From NCBI GenBank assembly GCA_009929265.1, contig SAAU01000001.1, positions 157,962-221,961 of the forward strand: a stretch of DNA of 64,000 nucleotides. The letters run 5' to 3'. Below the pieces are notes generated by a model. It was given only the letters and a program-made list of their open reading frames with translations. It searched no databases and was not told the DNA's origin. Made by a program: the position numbers and the translations under genes. Source of the DNA: Alphaproteobacteria bacterium (GTDB lineage: Bacteria; Pseudomonadota; Alphaproteobacteria; CASFRQ01; SAAU01). Shown here piece by piece: positions 8,629-18,682 of the stretch. How positions within the stretch are numbered: the first letter of the stretch is position 1; every line of letters starts with the position of its first letter.

Positions 8629-11142
8629 TTAGCGTTCTTCTTGAAAAATCAATTTATCCCCTTTTTCGGAAATATGGACGGTTGAATTTTCAACGACCTC
8701 TCCTGACAACAATTTTATAGCCAAAGGATTTTCAATTTCCTGTTGAATAAGGCGCTTCAAAGGCCGGGCGCCAAATTCCTCATCATACCCATATTTAGCA
8801 AGAAAATCTTTGACCTTATCATCCAAAGAAAGGCCGATATGTTTTTCTTTTAACCGAATGAGTAAACGCCCCATTTGAATATCAATAATTTTTCGAATAT
8901 CCTCTTTCTTTAGGCTGTGAAAGATAATCATTTCGTCCAATCTATTGATAAATTCTGGCTTAAAGAAAGAACGCACAGCCTCTTTTATTTCTTTATCCGT
9001 TTTGTTTGATCCCAAGTTTGACGTTAAAATCAGAAATGTGTTTTTAAAATCAACCGTGCGCCCTTGTCCATCTGTTAACCGCCCTTCATCCAAGACCTGA
9101 AGAAGGATGTTAAATACATCAGGATGCGCTTTTTCAACTTCATCAAACAAAATTACCTGATAAGGACGACGCCGCACAGCCTCGGTTAAAACGCCCCCTT
9201 CGTCATAGCCCACATATCCCGGAGGCGCCCCAATTAACCGCGCCACAGAGTGTTTTTCCATATACTCGCTCATATCCACACGAATATAGGCCGTTTCTTC
9301 ATCAAATAGGAATTCAGCAAGCGTTTTAGCAAGCTCTGTCTTTCCCACCCCTGTTGGCCCCAAAAATAGGAAAGAGCCAATTGGGCGATTAGGATCCGAA
9401 ATCCCTGATCTGGAGCGTCTGACCGCATTTGAAACGGATTTTATGGCATCAGCTTGTCCCACCACACGACGGGCAAGGATTTCTTCCATATGAAGTAATT
9501 TTTCCTTTTGCCCTTCAAGCAATTTATCGACAGGAATCCCCGTCCATTTTGACACGACAGAAGCCACCAAATTTGGGGTCACAATTTCCATACTTTCGAC
9601 CTCTGATTTATGACGGGAAAGTTCATCAAGCTTTGCCTCAAGCTCTGGAATTGTCTTATACTGTAATTGGCCGGCCTCTTCATAACGCCCTTCTCTTAAG
9701 GCTTTTTCCATTTCAATTTTGGCCGTATCTACCTTTTCGCGAAGAAGCGAGGCTTCCTTTAACGCATTTTTATGAATCATCCAGCTTTTTGTCTCTTCCG
9801 CTGATTGTTTTTCTAAAAGCCCAATTTGCTCTTCAATTTTCAAAAGGCGTTCTTTGGAATCTTTATCTTTTTCCTTTTTCAACGCTTCTTTTTCAATTTT
9901 AAGCAAGAGAAGCCGTCTATCCACTTCATCCAAATGCTCTGGCTTTGAATCGATGGCCATTCTAAGCTTACTTGCCGCCTCATCAATTAAATCAATCGCC
10001 TTATCTGGCATAAAACGGTTTGTGATATAGCGATGCGCCAAAACCCCCGCCGATACCAAAGCGGCATCAGAAATATGAACCCCATGGTGGATTTCGTATT
10101 TTTCCTTAATCCCACGAAGGATGGATATTGTCTCCTCCACAGAAGGTTCCGTCACATAAACAGGTTGAAATCTACGGGCAAAGGCTTGATCTTTTTCAAT
10201 ATACTTTTGATATTCCTTTAAGGTCGTTGCCCCAATACAATGAAGTTCTCCTCTTGCCAAAGCTGGCTTTAGAAGATTGGACGCATCCATTGACCCTTCG
10301 GAGGCGCCTGCCCCCACAACGGTATGCATTTCGTCAATAAATAAAATCACTTGTCCTTTAGCAGCCCTCACTTCATTCAAAACCGCTTTTAGACGCTCCT
10401 CAAATTCACCCCGATATTTTGCCCCTGCAATTAAGGAGCCCATATCAAGCGCCATTAAACGTTTATTGTTTAAGCTTTCTGGCACATCTTTATTGACCAT
10501 TCGAAGGGCTAACCCTTCTACAATGGCGGTTTTTCCAACCCCAGGCTCCCCGATTAAAATCGGGTTATTTTTCGTGCGGCGCGATAAAACCTGAATCGTG
10601 TGGCGGATTTCTTCATCCCGTCCAATGACAGGATCTAACTTCCCGGAGGAAGCCAACTGGGTGTAATCTGTTGCATATTTTTTTAACGCGTCATAGGAAT
10701 CTTCCGCACTTTGAGATTGGGCTGTTCGCCCTTGACGCATTTTATTGATGCTTTCATTAAGCTTTTTCACATCCACATCATAGGATTTATAAAGCAATAA
10801 GGCTTGCAACAAGCGTTCTATCGTCACATAGGAATCCTTTGCCTTTAAAGCAAATTCTTCTGCTTTTGAAATGACTTTTGCTAAATTTTGCGATAAAGAA
10901 ACCTGAACTGTATCGCCTTCCACTTTTGGTAAAGCTTCCACATCTTGGTTGACTTTATGACGCAAAGAATCCACATCCACCCCAGAGGTCGTTAAAAGCT
11001 CAGAGGCCATCCCTTGCCTATCATCCAGCATAACTTTAAGCAAATGCTCTGGCATTAAAAACTGATTTGATTCTCGCACAGCAAGACTTTGAGCTGCTTG
11101 CAAAAAGCCCTGACTTCTATCTGTTAATTTTTCGAAATTCAT
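8629..11142 (-). CDS. clpB: ATP-dependent disaggregase ClpB
   Basis: A hexameric AAA+ chaperone that pulls proteins out of heat-formed aggregates with DnaK. It has an N-domain (residues 1-145), NBD1 with Walker A GEPGVGKT (198-205) and Walker B LFIDEMH, a coiled-coil M-domain (about 395-520, full of Lys, Glu and Leu), and NBD2 with GPTGVGKT and [11 protein letters not shown]. It is 837 residues, slightly shorter than the usual 855-870. The M-domain marks it as ClpB rather than ClpA or ClpC. A sigma32-type promoter stands directly upstream. Confidence 0.97.
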   Translation of the reverse strand: MNFEKLTDRSQGFLQAAQSLAVRESNQFLMPEHLLKVMLDDRQGMASELLTTSGVDVDSLRHKVNQDVEALPKVEGDTVQVSLSQNLAKVISKAEEFALKAKDSYVTIERLLQALLLYKSYDVDVKKLNESINKMRQGRTAQSQSAEDSYDALKKYATDYTQLASSGKLDPVIGRDEEIRHTIQVLSRRTKNNPILIGEPGVGKTAIVEGLALRMVNKDVPESLNNKRLMALDMGSLIAGAKYRGEFEERLKAVLNEVRAAKGQVILFIDEMHTVVGAGASEGSMDASNLLKPALARGELHCIGATTLKEYQKYIEKDQAFARRFQPVYVTEPSVEETISILRGIKEKYEIHHGVHISDAALVSAGVLAHRYITNRFMPDKAIDLIDEAASKLRMAIDSKPEHLDEVDRRLLLLKIEKEALKKEKDKDSKERLLKIEEQIGLLEKQSAEETKSWMIHKNALKEASLLREKVDTAKIEMEKALREGRYEEAGQLQYKTIPELEAKLDELSRHKSEVESMEIVTPNLVASVVSKWTGIPVDKLLEGQKEKLLHMEEILARRVVGQADAIKSVSNAVRRSRSGISDPNRPIGSFLFLGPTGVGKTELAKTLAEFLFDEETAYIRVDMSEYMEKHSVARLIGAPPGYVGYDEGGVLTEAVRRRPYQVILFDEVEKAHPDVFNILLQVLDEGRLTDGQGRTVDFKNTFLILTSNLGSNKTDKEIKEAVRSFFKPEFINRLDEMIIFHSLKKEDIRKIIDIQMGRLLIRLKEKHIGLSLDDKVKDFLAKYGYDEEFGARPLKRLIQQEIENPLAIKLLSGEVVENSTVHISEKGDKLIFQEER

Positions 11143-11169
11143 CTTAAAATTCCCCTTTCTTTTTAGATT

Positions 11170-11198
11170 ATATGGGGAGGCCTTCTTTATTTTTCAAG
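11170..11198 (-). promoter_or_regulatory. sigma32 (RpoH) heat-shock promoter of clpB
   Basis: Read on the - strand, CTTGAAA (11198-11192) and CCCCATAT (11177-11170) are 14 bases apart, which matches the RpoH consensus CTTGAAA-N11-15-CCCATNT closely. It lies about 28 bases from the clpB start, between the protease stop and clpB. clpB is thus likely transcribed separately from the upstream gene on heat shock. Confidence 0.8.
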
Positions 11199-11202
11199 AG
11201 GC

Positions 11203-13875
11203 TTAAAATCCTAAAGCGGCAGAAAATAACATTCGAAAATCAGAGGCCTTATCCTCATTATCTGGGTGCATCCGAACCCCTAAAGAGCTTTTGAAATTCC
11301 AAGCGTCCTTTTGAACAAAGTGATGAAGCATAAAGTCATATTCTGTCTTTTCGGGCGCCAAAGAAACATCCACTTCCTTCATATAAATGACGTTTTCATC
11401 CCGTCCTGTTGGCAATGAAATTTTGGCCGTCCCTTTTGAAATAGAAAGCGGAGAGGAGACTTCAAAGGCAACAGATTCTTTGCTATCAAGGGCATATTTT
11501 GTCAAAAGGGCAAAGCTAGAGCTTCTCATATCCGATAAATGCATTAAATCCACCTGATTTTGAACACGTGTCCTGCCATAGAAGTAGGACGCCAAAACAG
11601 AAACTTTTGAAGAAAGATTTATTTTTCCCCTGACCCCTGTGAAATACGTTTGGGAAGAGGTCGTTTCAAACGCGCCTGTTCCATAAAACCCAAGCATTGC
11701 ATTTTGTTCATAAAGCAACCCGTTGATGAAAGAAAGCTGAAAGGACTTTGACGCCTCATAACCAAAAGTTGTTGTTGCCGAATAAACAGGCAACACATCC
11801 CCTGTTGTATCATTGGCGACTTTATCTTCGGCCATAAAGGCATTTTTCCCCGTTTCCAACGCCAACGCAAAATTCAAATTTTTATTCAGCTTAAAGGTAT
11901 TTTCCATTCCATACACATCTTGCTTTTTCGTAAAGGGATTTTCCAAAGCTTGTTCACCCAAATCTTCTTCTTTATAGCTTGATTCTTTGAAATAATAAAC
12001 CTTAGAAAGGCTTTCCCCTGTGTCATAAGAAAAGGCAAAGGCATCAATTTTATCTTTATCTTCATAGGTTTTGGAGGAGGAAAAAGCAAAACTTAAGTTG
12101 TCTGAAATCTTTGTTTTTTGTGCCAAAGAGCGGTGAGCAAAAAGTCTTAATTCCCGCTGAAATAATCTTGCCGAGCTTCCTGTTTTGGAAATTAAAGACT
12201 GGGTTGAAATGTCAAAGGTCCTTTTATAGTCATCCAAAACAGCCACTGTTTGAGGAAGCGCCTCTATTACACTTTTTGAAAAAACATTGGATACCTGTAA
12301 GGAAGATCCTTCCAAAGCCACCGTTTTTCCGTCTAAATCAGAACTTAACGCAAGGCTTAATGGCCCAATAGGTGCCGTTGCTGCGTTTAAGTTCAAAAGT
12401 CCATGCCCATAAACATCATCCACCCCAGGGGTCCCTAAATCTGTTGCTGTATCAAACAGGATTTGAACCACTTGTTGTGCTGTTAAATACGGGAACGCCC
12501 CTCGCATTAACGCCACAGCCCCCGTCACAACAGGGGTCGCCATGGAGGTCCCGCTTTTATATCCATACGTATCCCCTGCTATTGTTGAATAGACATTATC
12601 CCCAGGGGCGGCCAAGCAATATTCTTTGGTCAATCCACACTGGTTTGAATAACTTGAAATTGTATTACTTGAATTAACGGCAATCACACTAATCAATAGA
12701 TTGGTTAAATCATTTGAGGAAGAGGCATTAAAATAATCCGTTAAAAGTGCCGCATTCAAGATGCCAGCTTCTGGATAGCTTTCATTTCCAGCCGCAATCA
12801 CCAAAACCACATTGTGTTCTTGAGCATATTGTAAGGCCGTTATTCCAGGAGATCCTAAAATAACCTCAAAGTTTGTGTAAGTTGGGTTAGTCGGATTTAA
12901 ATCATTAACCTTATCGGCATAAAAGATAGACGGATCACAAGAGGGATCATCCTGACATCCATAACCAAAGGACATATTGACCGCAACCGCTCCCCCATCA
13001 ACCAACTCCTTAACCCCGTCATACATAGAGGCGTTCTTATTTGTAATATCATACGCGACAAGAATTTCCGCATTTGGCGCCACCCCATGCATGCCTGAAT
13101 CATTCTTTTCTGCCCCAATAATACCGGCCACATGAACCCCATGGGAATCCACATCACTTCCTGTGCTTGAAATATCATAAACGCTTCCCATATTATCATT
13201 TAAATCTGAATGGGTTGGGGAAACAGAATCATCTAAGACCCCCACTTTAACTTTTGTTGTCGTTCCATTAACATAGCCTGTATACCCTCTTGCATAAGCA
13301 CTGGAGGCTTTTACTTGCGATAAAAATCCCCCTTGATTATATTCCGCCGTCTCAAAAGCCTCTGTCCCCTCAGGAAGTGCCGGCTCATCGCTTGTCCCGT
13401 CTGTTGTGTTGTTGTTAGAGGAACTGCCCCCACCCCCTGCTGCGGCAATCGCAACAACAGAGATAGAAACACCCCCTAAGGCGCCCCAGCCTAAATTAGA
13501 CAGTGTAAAAGAGGGCTCAACAACCGTCCCCTCTGGTAAACGCGTGGTAAATCCTCGATTAAAATAATAACTTAACTTTTGATTAAAGCTTTCCCGAAAA
13601 GAGGCTGGCATGTTATACACACATTCATGATGCACATCCGCCCCTAAAGACATCAACATTTCAAAAGCTTCATAATCCTTATCGTAAATCGCTGCACATA
13701 AAGGGGTATCCCCTTGCTTATCCACAGCATCCAAATTCCCGCCTTTTTCTAAAAAATCAGAAAGAGCAGAAGAATCCCTTTGATAAGCATAATACCTGAC
13801 ATAATTAAATTCTTGTTCGGACGCAGCAGCTTTAAGTGTGAAACACAAAGCAAAAAGTAAAATATATTTTTTCAA
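11203..13875 (-). CDS. ankyrin-subtilase (S8) autotransporter-like protein
   Basis: An 890-residue surface or secreted protease. Domains in order: signal peptide (1-19), ankyrin-like repeats (about 35-85), a hydrophobic Ala/Gly segment (131-148) with a Gly/Ser/Asn linker, subtilase domain with Asp in VGVLDDSV (215/216), His in DSHGVHVAGI (245) and Ser in SGTSMATP (444). A long C-terminal part (about 510-890) is rich in alternating Ser/Thr/Phe/Tyr and ends in Phe, suggesting an autotransporter beta-barrel. The start codon is TTG behind AGAGGG. The ankyrin part on the same chain as a secreted protease is unusual. The target is unknown. Confidence 0.75.
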   Translation of the reverse strand: MKKYILLFALCFTLKAAASEQEFNYVRYYAYQRDSSALSDFLEKGGNLDAVDKQGDTPLCAAIYDKDYEAFEMLMSLGADVHHECVYNMPASFRESFNQKLSYYFNRGFTTRLPEGTVVEPSFTLSNLGWGALGGVSISVVAIAAAGGGGSSSNNNTTDGTSDEPALPEGTEAFETAEYNQGGFLSQVKASSAYARGYTGYVNGTTTKVKVGVLDDSVSPTHSDLNDNMGSVYDISSTGSDVDSHGVHVAGIIGAEKNDSGMHGVAPNAEILVAYDITNKNASMYDGVKELVDGGAVAVNMSFGYGCQDDPSCDPSIFYADKVNDLNPTNPTYTNFEVILGSPGITALQYAQEHNVVLVIAAGNESYPEAGILNAALLTDYFNASSSNDLTNLLISVIAVNSSNTISSYSNQCGLTKEYCLAAPGDNVYSTIAGDTYGYKSGTSMATPVVTGAVALMRGAFPYLTAQQVVQILFDTATDLGTPGVDDVYGHGLLNLNAATAPIGPLSLALSSDLDGKTVALEGSSLQVSNVFSKSVIEALPQTVAVLDDYKRTFDISTQSLISKTGSSARLFQRELRLFAHRSLAQKTKISDNLSFAFSSSKTYEDKDKIDAFAFSYDTGESLSKVYYFKESSYKEEDLGEQALENPFTKKQDVYGMENTFKLNKNLNFALALETGKNAFMAEDKVANDTTGDVLPVYSATTTFGYEASKSFQLSFINGLLYEQNAMLGFYGTGAFETTSSQTYFTGVRGKINLSSKVSVLASYFYGRTRVQNQVDLMHLSDMRSSSFALLTKYALDSKESVAFEVSSPLSISKGTAKISLPTGRDENVIYMKEVDVSLAPEKTEYDFMLHHFVQKDAWNFKSSLGVRMHPDNEDKASDFRMLFSAALGF

Positions 13876-13943
13876 AGGAAGGCCCTCTTTTAATAAATCT
13901 CTTAAAAAAGGATATTAAAAAAGAAAATTAAACACAAGTTTTT

Positions 13944-14729
13944 TTATTTTGTTTTCCCAAATTCTTTTTTAAGGATGAGATTTAGGATTTGAAACCGCTT
14001 CGCTTGATTTTTATAAAACTTAGCGTTTGCAGGAATTTTTCCATTTAATTTAAGCTTTGCATACCAATACGCCTTCTTTGAAATTTTGTGCATTCTTTTC
14101 AGCGTTCTTTGCTCTTTGTCCGAAAATCCGCCCTCTAAACAAGAAGCAGTCACCTTCTCTGCCTTTCTCAAATAAAAGAACTTACGGCTTTTACTCCAAG
14201 TTTTTGGAGGATAATCCACACTATCTATCACATTGGCCACTTGATCGGCAATTTTAATAACTTTTGCCTCATAAGACATTGTTTTAGCATGTTGAACTTG
14301 CCATCTCATTTTGTTAATAGCATGTTCGAAATCATTTTTTCCTTCAAAGGGAGGGTTTGTTAATTCTTCGACAATACGAATGGCTTTCATTAAAGACTCG
14401 TCTGGAACACGCTTTTCTAGGGCTTTGTAGAGCAATCTTGGGGTATTTATATCGGTATCTTCCATAACATCGTGTAAAAGAGTTGCCGACAAAAGGGCTA
14501 AATTTTTTTCATTTTGAATTTTTTCTTCGAAATCTTTTCCATCAAGCGCATTGAGGCATAATTCAAACACACGGAAAAGGTGAACCGCATACGGGGCTTT
14601 TTCATTTTCCTCATTGATGCCTTTTCGTTGAACACCAAAGTGAACCCCTCGGATGAAGCTCCACACGCTTTCCATATATGGATTTTGGCAAATGCTTGCT
14701 TCTTTTAACTTTGTGTAAGGTATTCTCAT
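13944..14729 (-). CDS. HD-domain hydrolase, RelA/SpoT-hydrolase (MESH1-like) type
   Basis: A 261-residue protein with the hydrolase half of RelA/SpoT and no synthetase, TGS or ACT domain. Visible motifs are PYAVHLFRV (first metal His), ATLLHDVMEDTD (HD and the ED pair), EELTNPP, and KIADQVANV (Asp of the KLADR-N signature). Stand-alone proteins of this kind degrade (p)ppGpp, and MESH1 can also act on NADPH. The substrate here is inferred. It is transcribed away from glmS, across a 120-base intergenic region. No synthetase is in the window. Confidence 0.7.
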   Translation of the reverse strand: MRIPYTKLKEASICQNPYMESVWSFIRGVHFGVQRKGINEENEKAPYAVHLFRVFELCLNALDGKDFEEKIQNEKNLALLSATLLHDVMEDTDINTPRLLYKALEKRVPDESLMKAIRIVEELTNPPFEGKNDFEHAINKMRWQVQHAKTMSYEAKVIKIADQVANVIDSVDYPPKTWSKSRKFFYLRKAEKVTASCLEGGFSDKEQRTLKRMHKISKKAYWYAKLKLNGKIPANAKFYKNQAKRFQILNLILKKEFGKTK

Positions 14730-14849
14730 CCATTTCTCCCCTAATGGTTAAGAAGCTTTTTACAAATTGTAATATAATTTTACTTGCAAGTCAACGAAAG
14801 TCCTTTATTTATTTTAGAATACGATTTTAAACAAGAAAGGATAAATTTT

Positions 14850-16673
14850 ATGTGTGGAATATTTGGGTATTGTGGAAATAAACCTGCTTCAAATCTTTTA
14901 ATTGAAGGGCTTAAACGCCTTGAGTATCGCGGATACGATTCGGCTGGAATTTGTGTTGGCGTTAAGGACGGGTTTTCGATTGTAAAACGGACAGGGAAAC
15001 TTAAAAACTTACAAAAAGCACTTCCAGAAAAGGCTTACGGGCGAAATGGGATTGTTCATACGCGTTGGGCAACTCATGGCGGCGTGACAGAGGCTAATGC
15101 CCATCCTCACACAGATTGCACAGGAAAAATTGCTATCGTCCATAATGGGATTATTGAAAATTATGCTTACCTTAAAGAAAGACTCCAAGAAAAAGGCCAT
15201 GTTTTCAAATCTGAAACAGACTCGGAAGTTATCGCCCATTTGATTGAAGAACGCTTTAAGGGCAATTTAACACAAGCGGTTATGGAAATTCTCCCCCTTC
15301 TTAAAGGAACGTATGGCTTAATTGTGATGCATCAAGATTGCCCAGATATCTTAGTTGGGGCAAGAAATGGCTCTCCTTTGGTTTTAGGGGTTGGAAATGA
15401 TGAAATGTTTTTGGCTTCTGATGTAGCAGCCATGGTTTCCTATACACAACAAGTCGTTTATTTGAATGACGGAGAGGTTGTCACCCTTACCCCAAGTGAA
15501 TTTATCACGACGGATCTTGAAAGCCATCCTATTGAAAAAGATATTAACACGGTTGAATATCAAAATGAAAACTTTGATAAACAAGGTTTTAATGATTTTA
15601 TGCTTAAAGAAATCCACGAACAACCCGAATCAATCAAACGCGGGTTAGTTGGGCGTTTGGATAAAACAGGAGAAACGGGGCATTTAGGCGGCCTCAATAT
15701 GACAAGCGCCGATCTTCTTAATGTGGAAAGAATTGTCCTTGTGGCAGCAGGAACATCTTACTATGCGGGGCAAACCGTTTCTTATTTGATTGAAAAATTG
15801 GCCCACCTTCCAACAAAAGTTGAGCTGGCCTCCGAGCTTCGCTACAAAAACATTATTATTGAAAAGAACACTCTTTACTTTGTTATTTCGCAATCAGGAG
15901 AAACAGCCGACACGCTTTTTGCCTTAAGGGAGCTGAAACGCAAAGGCGCCAAAGTTCTTGGTATCTGTAATGCTGTCGGATCTACTATTGCCAGAGAGAC
16001 AGACGGCGGGGTTTATATTCACTCAGGGCCCGAGATTGCGGTGGCCTCGACAAAGGCTTTTACCTCTCAATTAACAGCGCTTTATATTTTCTCGCTTATT
16101 ATGGGCAGGATTCGTTTCCTTTCCAATGAACAAGGCAGTCAATTTATTAAAGCCTTCCAAAACGTGCCTATTTTAATTGAGGAAATTTTATCTCAAAAAG
16201 AGCATATCCACGCCGTTGCCGAAAAATATAAAGGGGCTAAAAACTTCCTCTTTTTGGGACGAGGCATCAATTATCCTGTGGCTATGGAAGGGGCGTTAAA
16301 ACTTAAAGAGATTTCCTACATTCATGCCGAAGGATTTGGCGCTGGCGAACTTAAGCATGGCCCGATTGCTCTAATCAACGAAGAAACCCCTTCTTTTATG
16401 TTAATTCCAAAAGACTCTCTTTATGAAAAGAACGTCTCTAACTTAAAAGAAATTAAGGCCCGCAAAGGTAAAGTGATTGCCCTTGTCACAAAGGGGGATA
16501 CGAACGTTTCAAAAATCGCTGATGATATTATTGAAATTCCAGAGATTATGGAAGACTTTATCCCGTTCTTGGCGGTTGTGCCTCTTCAAATATTCGCCTA
16601 TTTTGTGGCAAAGGAATTGGGACGCGACGTGGATCAACCTCGCAACTTGGCTAAAAGTGTGACGGTGGAATAA
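14850..16673 (+). CDS. glmS: glutamine-fructose-6-phosphate aminotransferase
   Basis: Makes glucosamine-6-phosphate from fructose-6-phosphate and glutamine, the entry to peptidoglycan and LPS amino sugars. The start is the ATG before the catalytic Cys2 (MCGIFGYCGN), behind AAGAAAGG. An upstream in-frame ATG at 14784 would bury this cysteine and is rejected. The glutaminase domain has HTRWATHGG. Two SIS domains follow, with SGETADT and the C-terminal DVDQPRNLAKSVTVE. It is 607 residues, full length. It ends at a bidirectional terminator shared with pyrG. No glmS ribozyme-like leader is visible. Confidence 0.97.
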   Translation: MCGIFGYCGNKPASNLLIEGLKRLEYRGYDSAGICVGVKDGFSIVKRTGKLKNLQKALPEKAYGRNGIVHTRWATHGGVTEANAHPHTDCTGKIAIVHNGIIENYAYLKERLQEKGHVFKSETDSEVIAHLIEERFKGNLTQAVMEILPLLKGTYGLIVMHQDCPDILVGARNGSPLVLGVGNDEMFLASDVAAMVSYTQQVVYLNDGEVVTLTPSEFITTDLESHPIEKDINTVEYQNENFDKQGFNDFMLKEIHEQPESIKRGLVGRLDKTGETGHLGGLNMTSADLLNVERIVLVAAGTSYYAGQTVSYLIEKLAHLPTKVELASELRYKNIIIEKNTLYFVISQSGETADTLFALRELKRKGAKVLGICNAVGSTIARETDGGVYIHSGPEIAVASTKAFTSQLTALYIFSLIMGRIRFLSNEQGSQFIKAFQNVPILIEEILSQKEHIHAVAEKYKGAKNFLFLGRGINYPVAMEGALKLKEISYIHAEGFGAGELKHGPIALINEETPSFMLIPKDSLYEKNVSNLKEIKARKGKVIALVTKGDTNVSKIADDIIEIPEIMEDFIPFLAVVPLQIFAYFVAKELGRDVDQPRNLAKSVTVE

Positions 16674-16713
16674 ACGCCCCATCTTTTAAAGGAATATTCT
16701 TTTGATAAAAAAT

Positions 16714-16745
16714 AAAAGAGAGCTTTTAGGGCTCTCTTTTTTTAT
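16714..16745. terminator. bidirectional terminator between glmS and pyrG
   Basis: AAAAGAGAGC and GCTCTCTTTT pair around a 7-base loop, with T runs on both strands. It ends both convergent genes. Confidence 0.85.
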
Positions 16746-16765
16746 TTTAGTTTTTTAGCTTTCGT

Positions 16766-18409
16766 TTATTCTTGCACTTCTTCAAGCTTTAAGGCTGCTT
16801 CAATAAAGGCCTTAAACACAGGATGTGGCGCAAAAGGACGTGACTTAAACTCTGGATGAAACTGACCTGCAAAGAAGAACGGATGCCCTTTAAGCTCAAT
16901 AATTTCTGGAAGCAATCCATCTGGGGATTTTCCAGAAATAAGAAGACCTTTTTCTTTAAGTTTCTCTTCAAAAGAGATATCCAATTCATAGCGATGGCGA
17001 TGCCGTTCTGAGATTTCCTCTTTCCCATAAATTTTATAAGCAAGCGTTCCTTTTTTGATATGACACGGATAAGCCCCTAAACGCATCGTGCCTCCCATAT
17101 CGACATTATCTGGGCGAATCATTTTTTCGCCGTCTTTTTCCCAAACCTTCATTTTGTTAATCAAAGGCGTGCAGGCGCAATCAAATTCAGAAGAGTTTGC
17201 ATCCGCAATCCCCAGCACATTTTGGCAAAATTCAATGACAGCAAGTTGAAGCCCTAAACAAATCCCAAAGAAGGGAATCTTGTGTTCTCTGGCATACGTA
17301 ATAGCCTTTATTTTGCCTAAAATGCCTCGATTTCCAAATCCGCCTGGAACCAAAATTCCATGGACAGAATTAAATGTTTTTTCAAATTCTTCATCTGTAA
17401 GGCTTTCTAACTTTTCACTATCTACCCAATCAATTAACACTTTACAATCCAAAGAAATCCCTGCGTGGATAAGTGATTCTTTTAGAGATTTATAGGCCTC
17501 TAATAAAGAGCAATACTTTCCAACAACGGCAATGCGTGTTTCCTTTTCGGGATGATCCATACGGCGGATAATTTCTTTCCAGTTGGAAAGGTCAACCTCA
17601 GGGGCCTTATCTAGCAAATGGAAATGATTTAGAACTTGAACATCCAACCCTTCCTTATGATAGGACAAAGGAAGTTCATAAATATTCTTCACATCCAAGG
17701 CTGCAATAACATCTTTTTCATTGATATTGCAAAATAGGCTTAGCTTCCGTCTTTCTTCCCTGCCTAAGTGTTTTTTAGACCGACAAAGCAAGACATCGGC
17801 TTGAATTCCCGCTTCTAAAAGCTTTTTCACCGCTTGTTGCGTTGGTTTTGTCTTAAGTTCTCCTGCCGTTTCAATATAAGGCAAAAGTGTTAAGTAAATA
17901 AAGCAACAGTTTTCACGGCCTTTATCATTTGCAAATTGACGAATCGCCTCAAGGAAAAGGGTCCCTTCAATATCACCAACGGTCCCTCCAACTTCGTAAA
18001 GGACGAAATCTTCATCTGTTAAGTCTGAGTCCAAAAAGCGTTTAAGTTCATCTGTGACATGTGGAATCATTTGAACTGTGGCGCCTAAATAGTCTCCCCG
18101 ACGCTCCTTCATTAACACATTGTTATAGATTCTTCCGCCCGAGATACTGTCCGTTTTGTGACAAGAAACACCAGAAAAGCGTTCATAGTGCCCCAAATCC
18201 AAATCTGTTTCAGCCCCATCTTCTGTGACAAAAACCTCCCCATGTTGGTAAGGGGACATGGTGCCGGGATCCAAATTCAAATACGGATCCATTTTCCGCA
18301 TTCTGATTTTATACCCTCTTGATTGAAGAAGAGCGCCCAAAGTTGCTGATGCGATACCTTTCCCTAACGAGGAAACGACACCGCCTAGAATAAAGACATA
18401 TTTTATCAT
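16766..18409 (-). CDS. pyrG: CTP synthase
   Basis: Aminates UTP to CTP with glutamine. The N-terminal synthetase domain begins MIKYVFILGGVVSSLGKGI (ATP-binding loop) and carries the UTP/Mg region HGEVFVTEDGAETDLDLGHYERF. The glutaminase domain has the nucleophile in FFGICLGLQ and the HPE motif in FHPEFKSRP. It is 547 residues, full length. It is a single gene on the - strand, convergent with glmS. Confidence 0.97.
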   Translation of the reverse strand: MIKYVFILGGVVSSLGKGIASATLGALLQSRGYKIRMRKMDPYLNLDPGTMSPYQHGEVFVTEDGAETDLDLGHYERFSGVSCHKTDSISGGRIYNNVLMKERRGDYLGATVQMIPHVTDELKRFLDSDLTDEDFVLYEVGGTVGDIEGTLFLEAIRQFANDKGRENCCFIYLTLLPYIETAGELKTKPTQQAVKKLLEAGIQADVLLCRSKKHLGREERRKLSLFCNINEKDVIAALDVKNIYELPLSYHKEGLDVQVLNHFHLLDKAPEVDLSNWKEIIRRMDHPEKETRIAVVGKYCSLLEAYKSLKESLIHAGISLDCKVLIDWVDSEKLESLTDEEFEKTFNSVHGILVPGGFGNRGILGKIKAITYAREHKIPFFGICLGLQLAVIEFCQNVLGIADANSSEFDCACTPLINKMKVWEKDGEKMIRPDNVDMGGTMRLGAYPCHIKKGTLAYKIYGKEEISERHRHRYELDISFEEKLKEKGLLISGKSPDGLLPEIIELKGHPFFFAGQFHPEFKSRPFAPHPVFKAFIEAALKLEEVQE

Positions 18410-18625
18410 GAAAGATTCCTTTGCTGTTTTTCTCTATTCTAAAAAGAGATAAAAAAATCGCAAGGAAAATTTTTATTTTTTTTCTAGACATTTTTTTTAA
18501 CAAAAATAAAACGCTTTTTCTTCTTTTCACTTTATTCTTTTTTTATTTTCAAAAAGCCTTTTACTCTCCCGTAAAGTATAAATATTTTTTAAAAACATAT
18601 TTTGTCAATTATTTTGTTTTTTCTC

Positions 18626-18653
18626 TTGATTTTATATTTTTTCGGCATATTTT
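18626..18653 (+). promoter_or_regulatory. likely promoter in the 18410-18682 intergenic region
   Basis: TTGATT and TATTTT are 16 bases apart, about 30 bases before the start of the 255-residue gene. The rest of this 273-base stretch is very A+T-rich, and I see no other feature in it. Confidence 0.4.
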
Positions 18654-18682
18654 AATTTCATACTCTAAGAAAGGATATTAAA

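Noticed and set aside
9429..9902. 157-codon frame antisense to clpB
   Set aside because: It is the complement of the highly conserved ClpB middle domain, with no start signals of its own.
14784..14849. 22-residue N-terminal extension of GlmS
   Set aside because: It would block the catalytic Cys, which must be the first residue after Met removal. The ATG at 14850 has its own Shine-Dalgarno.
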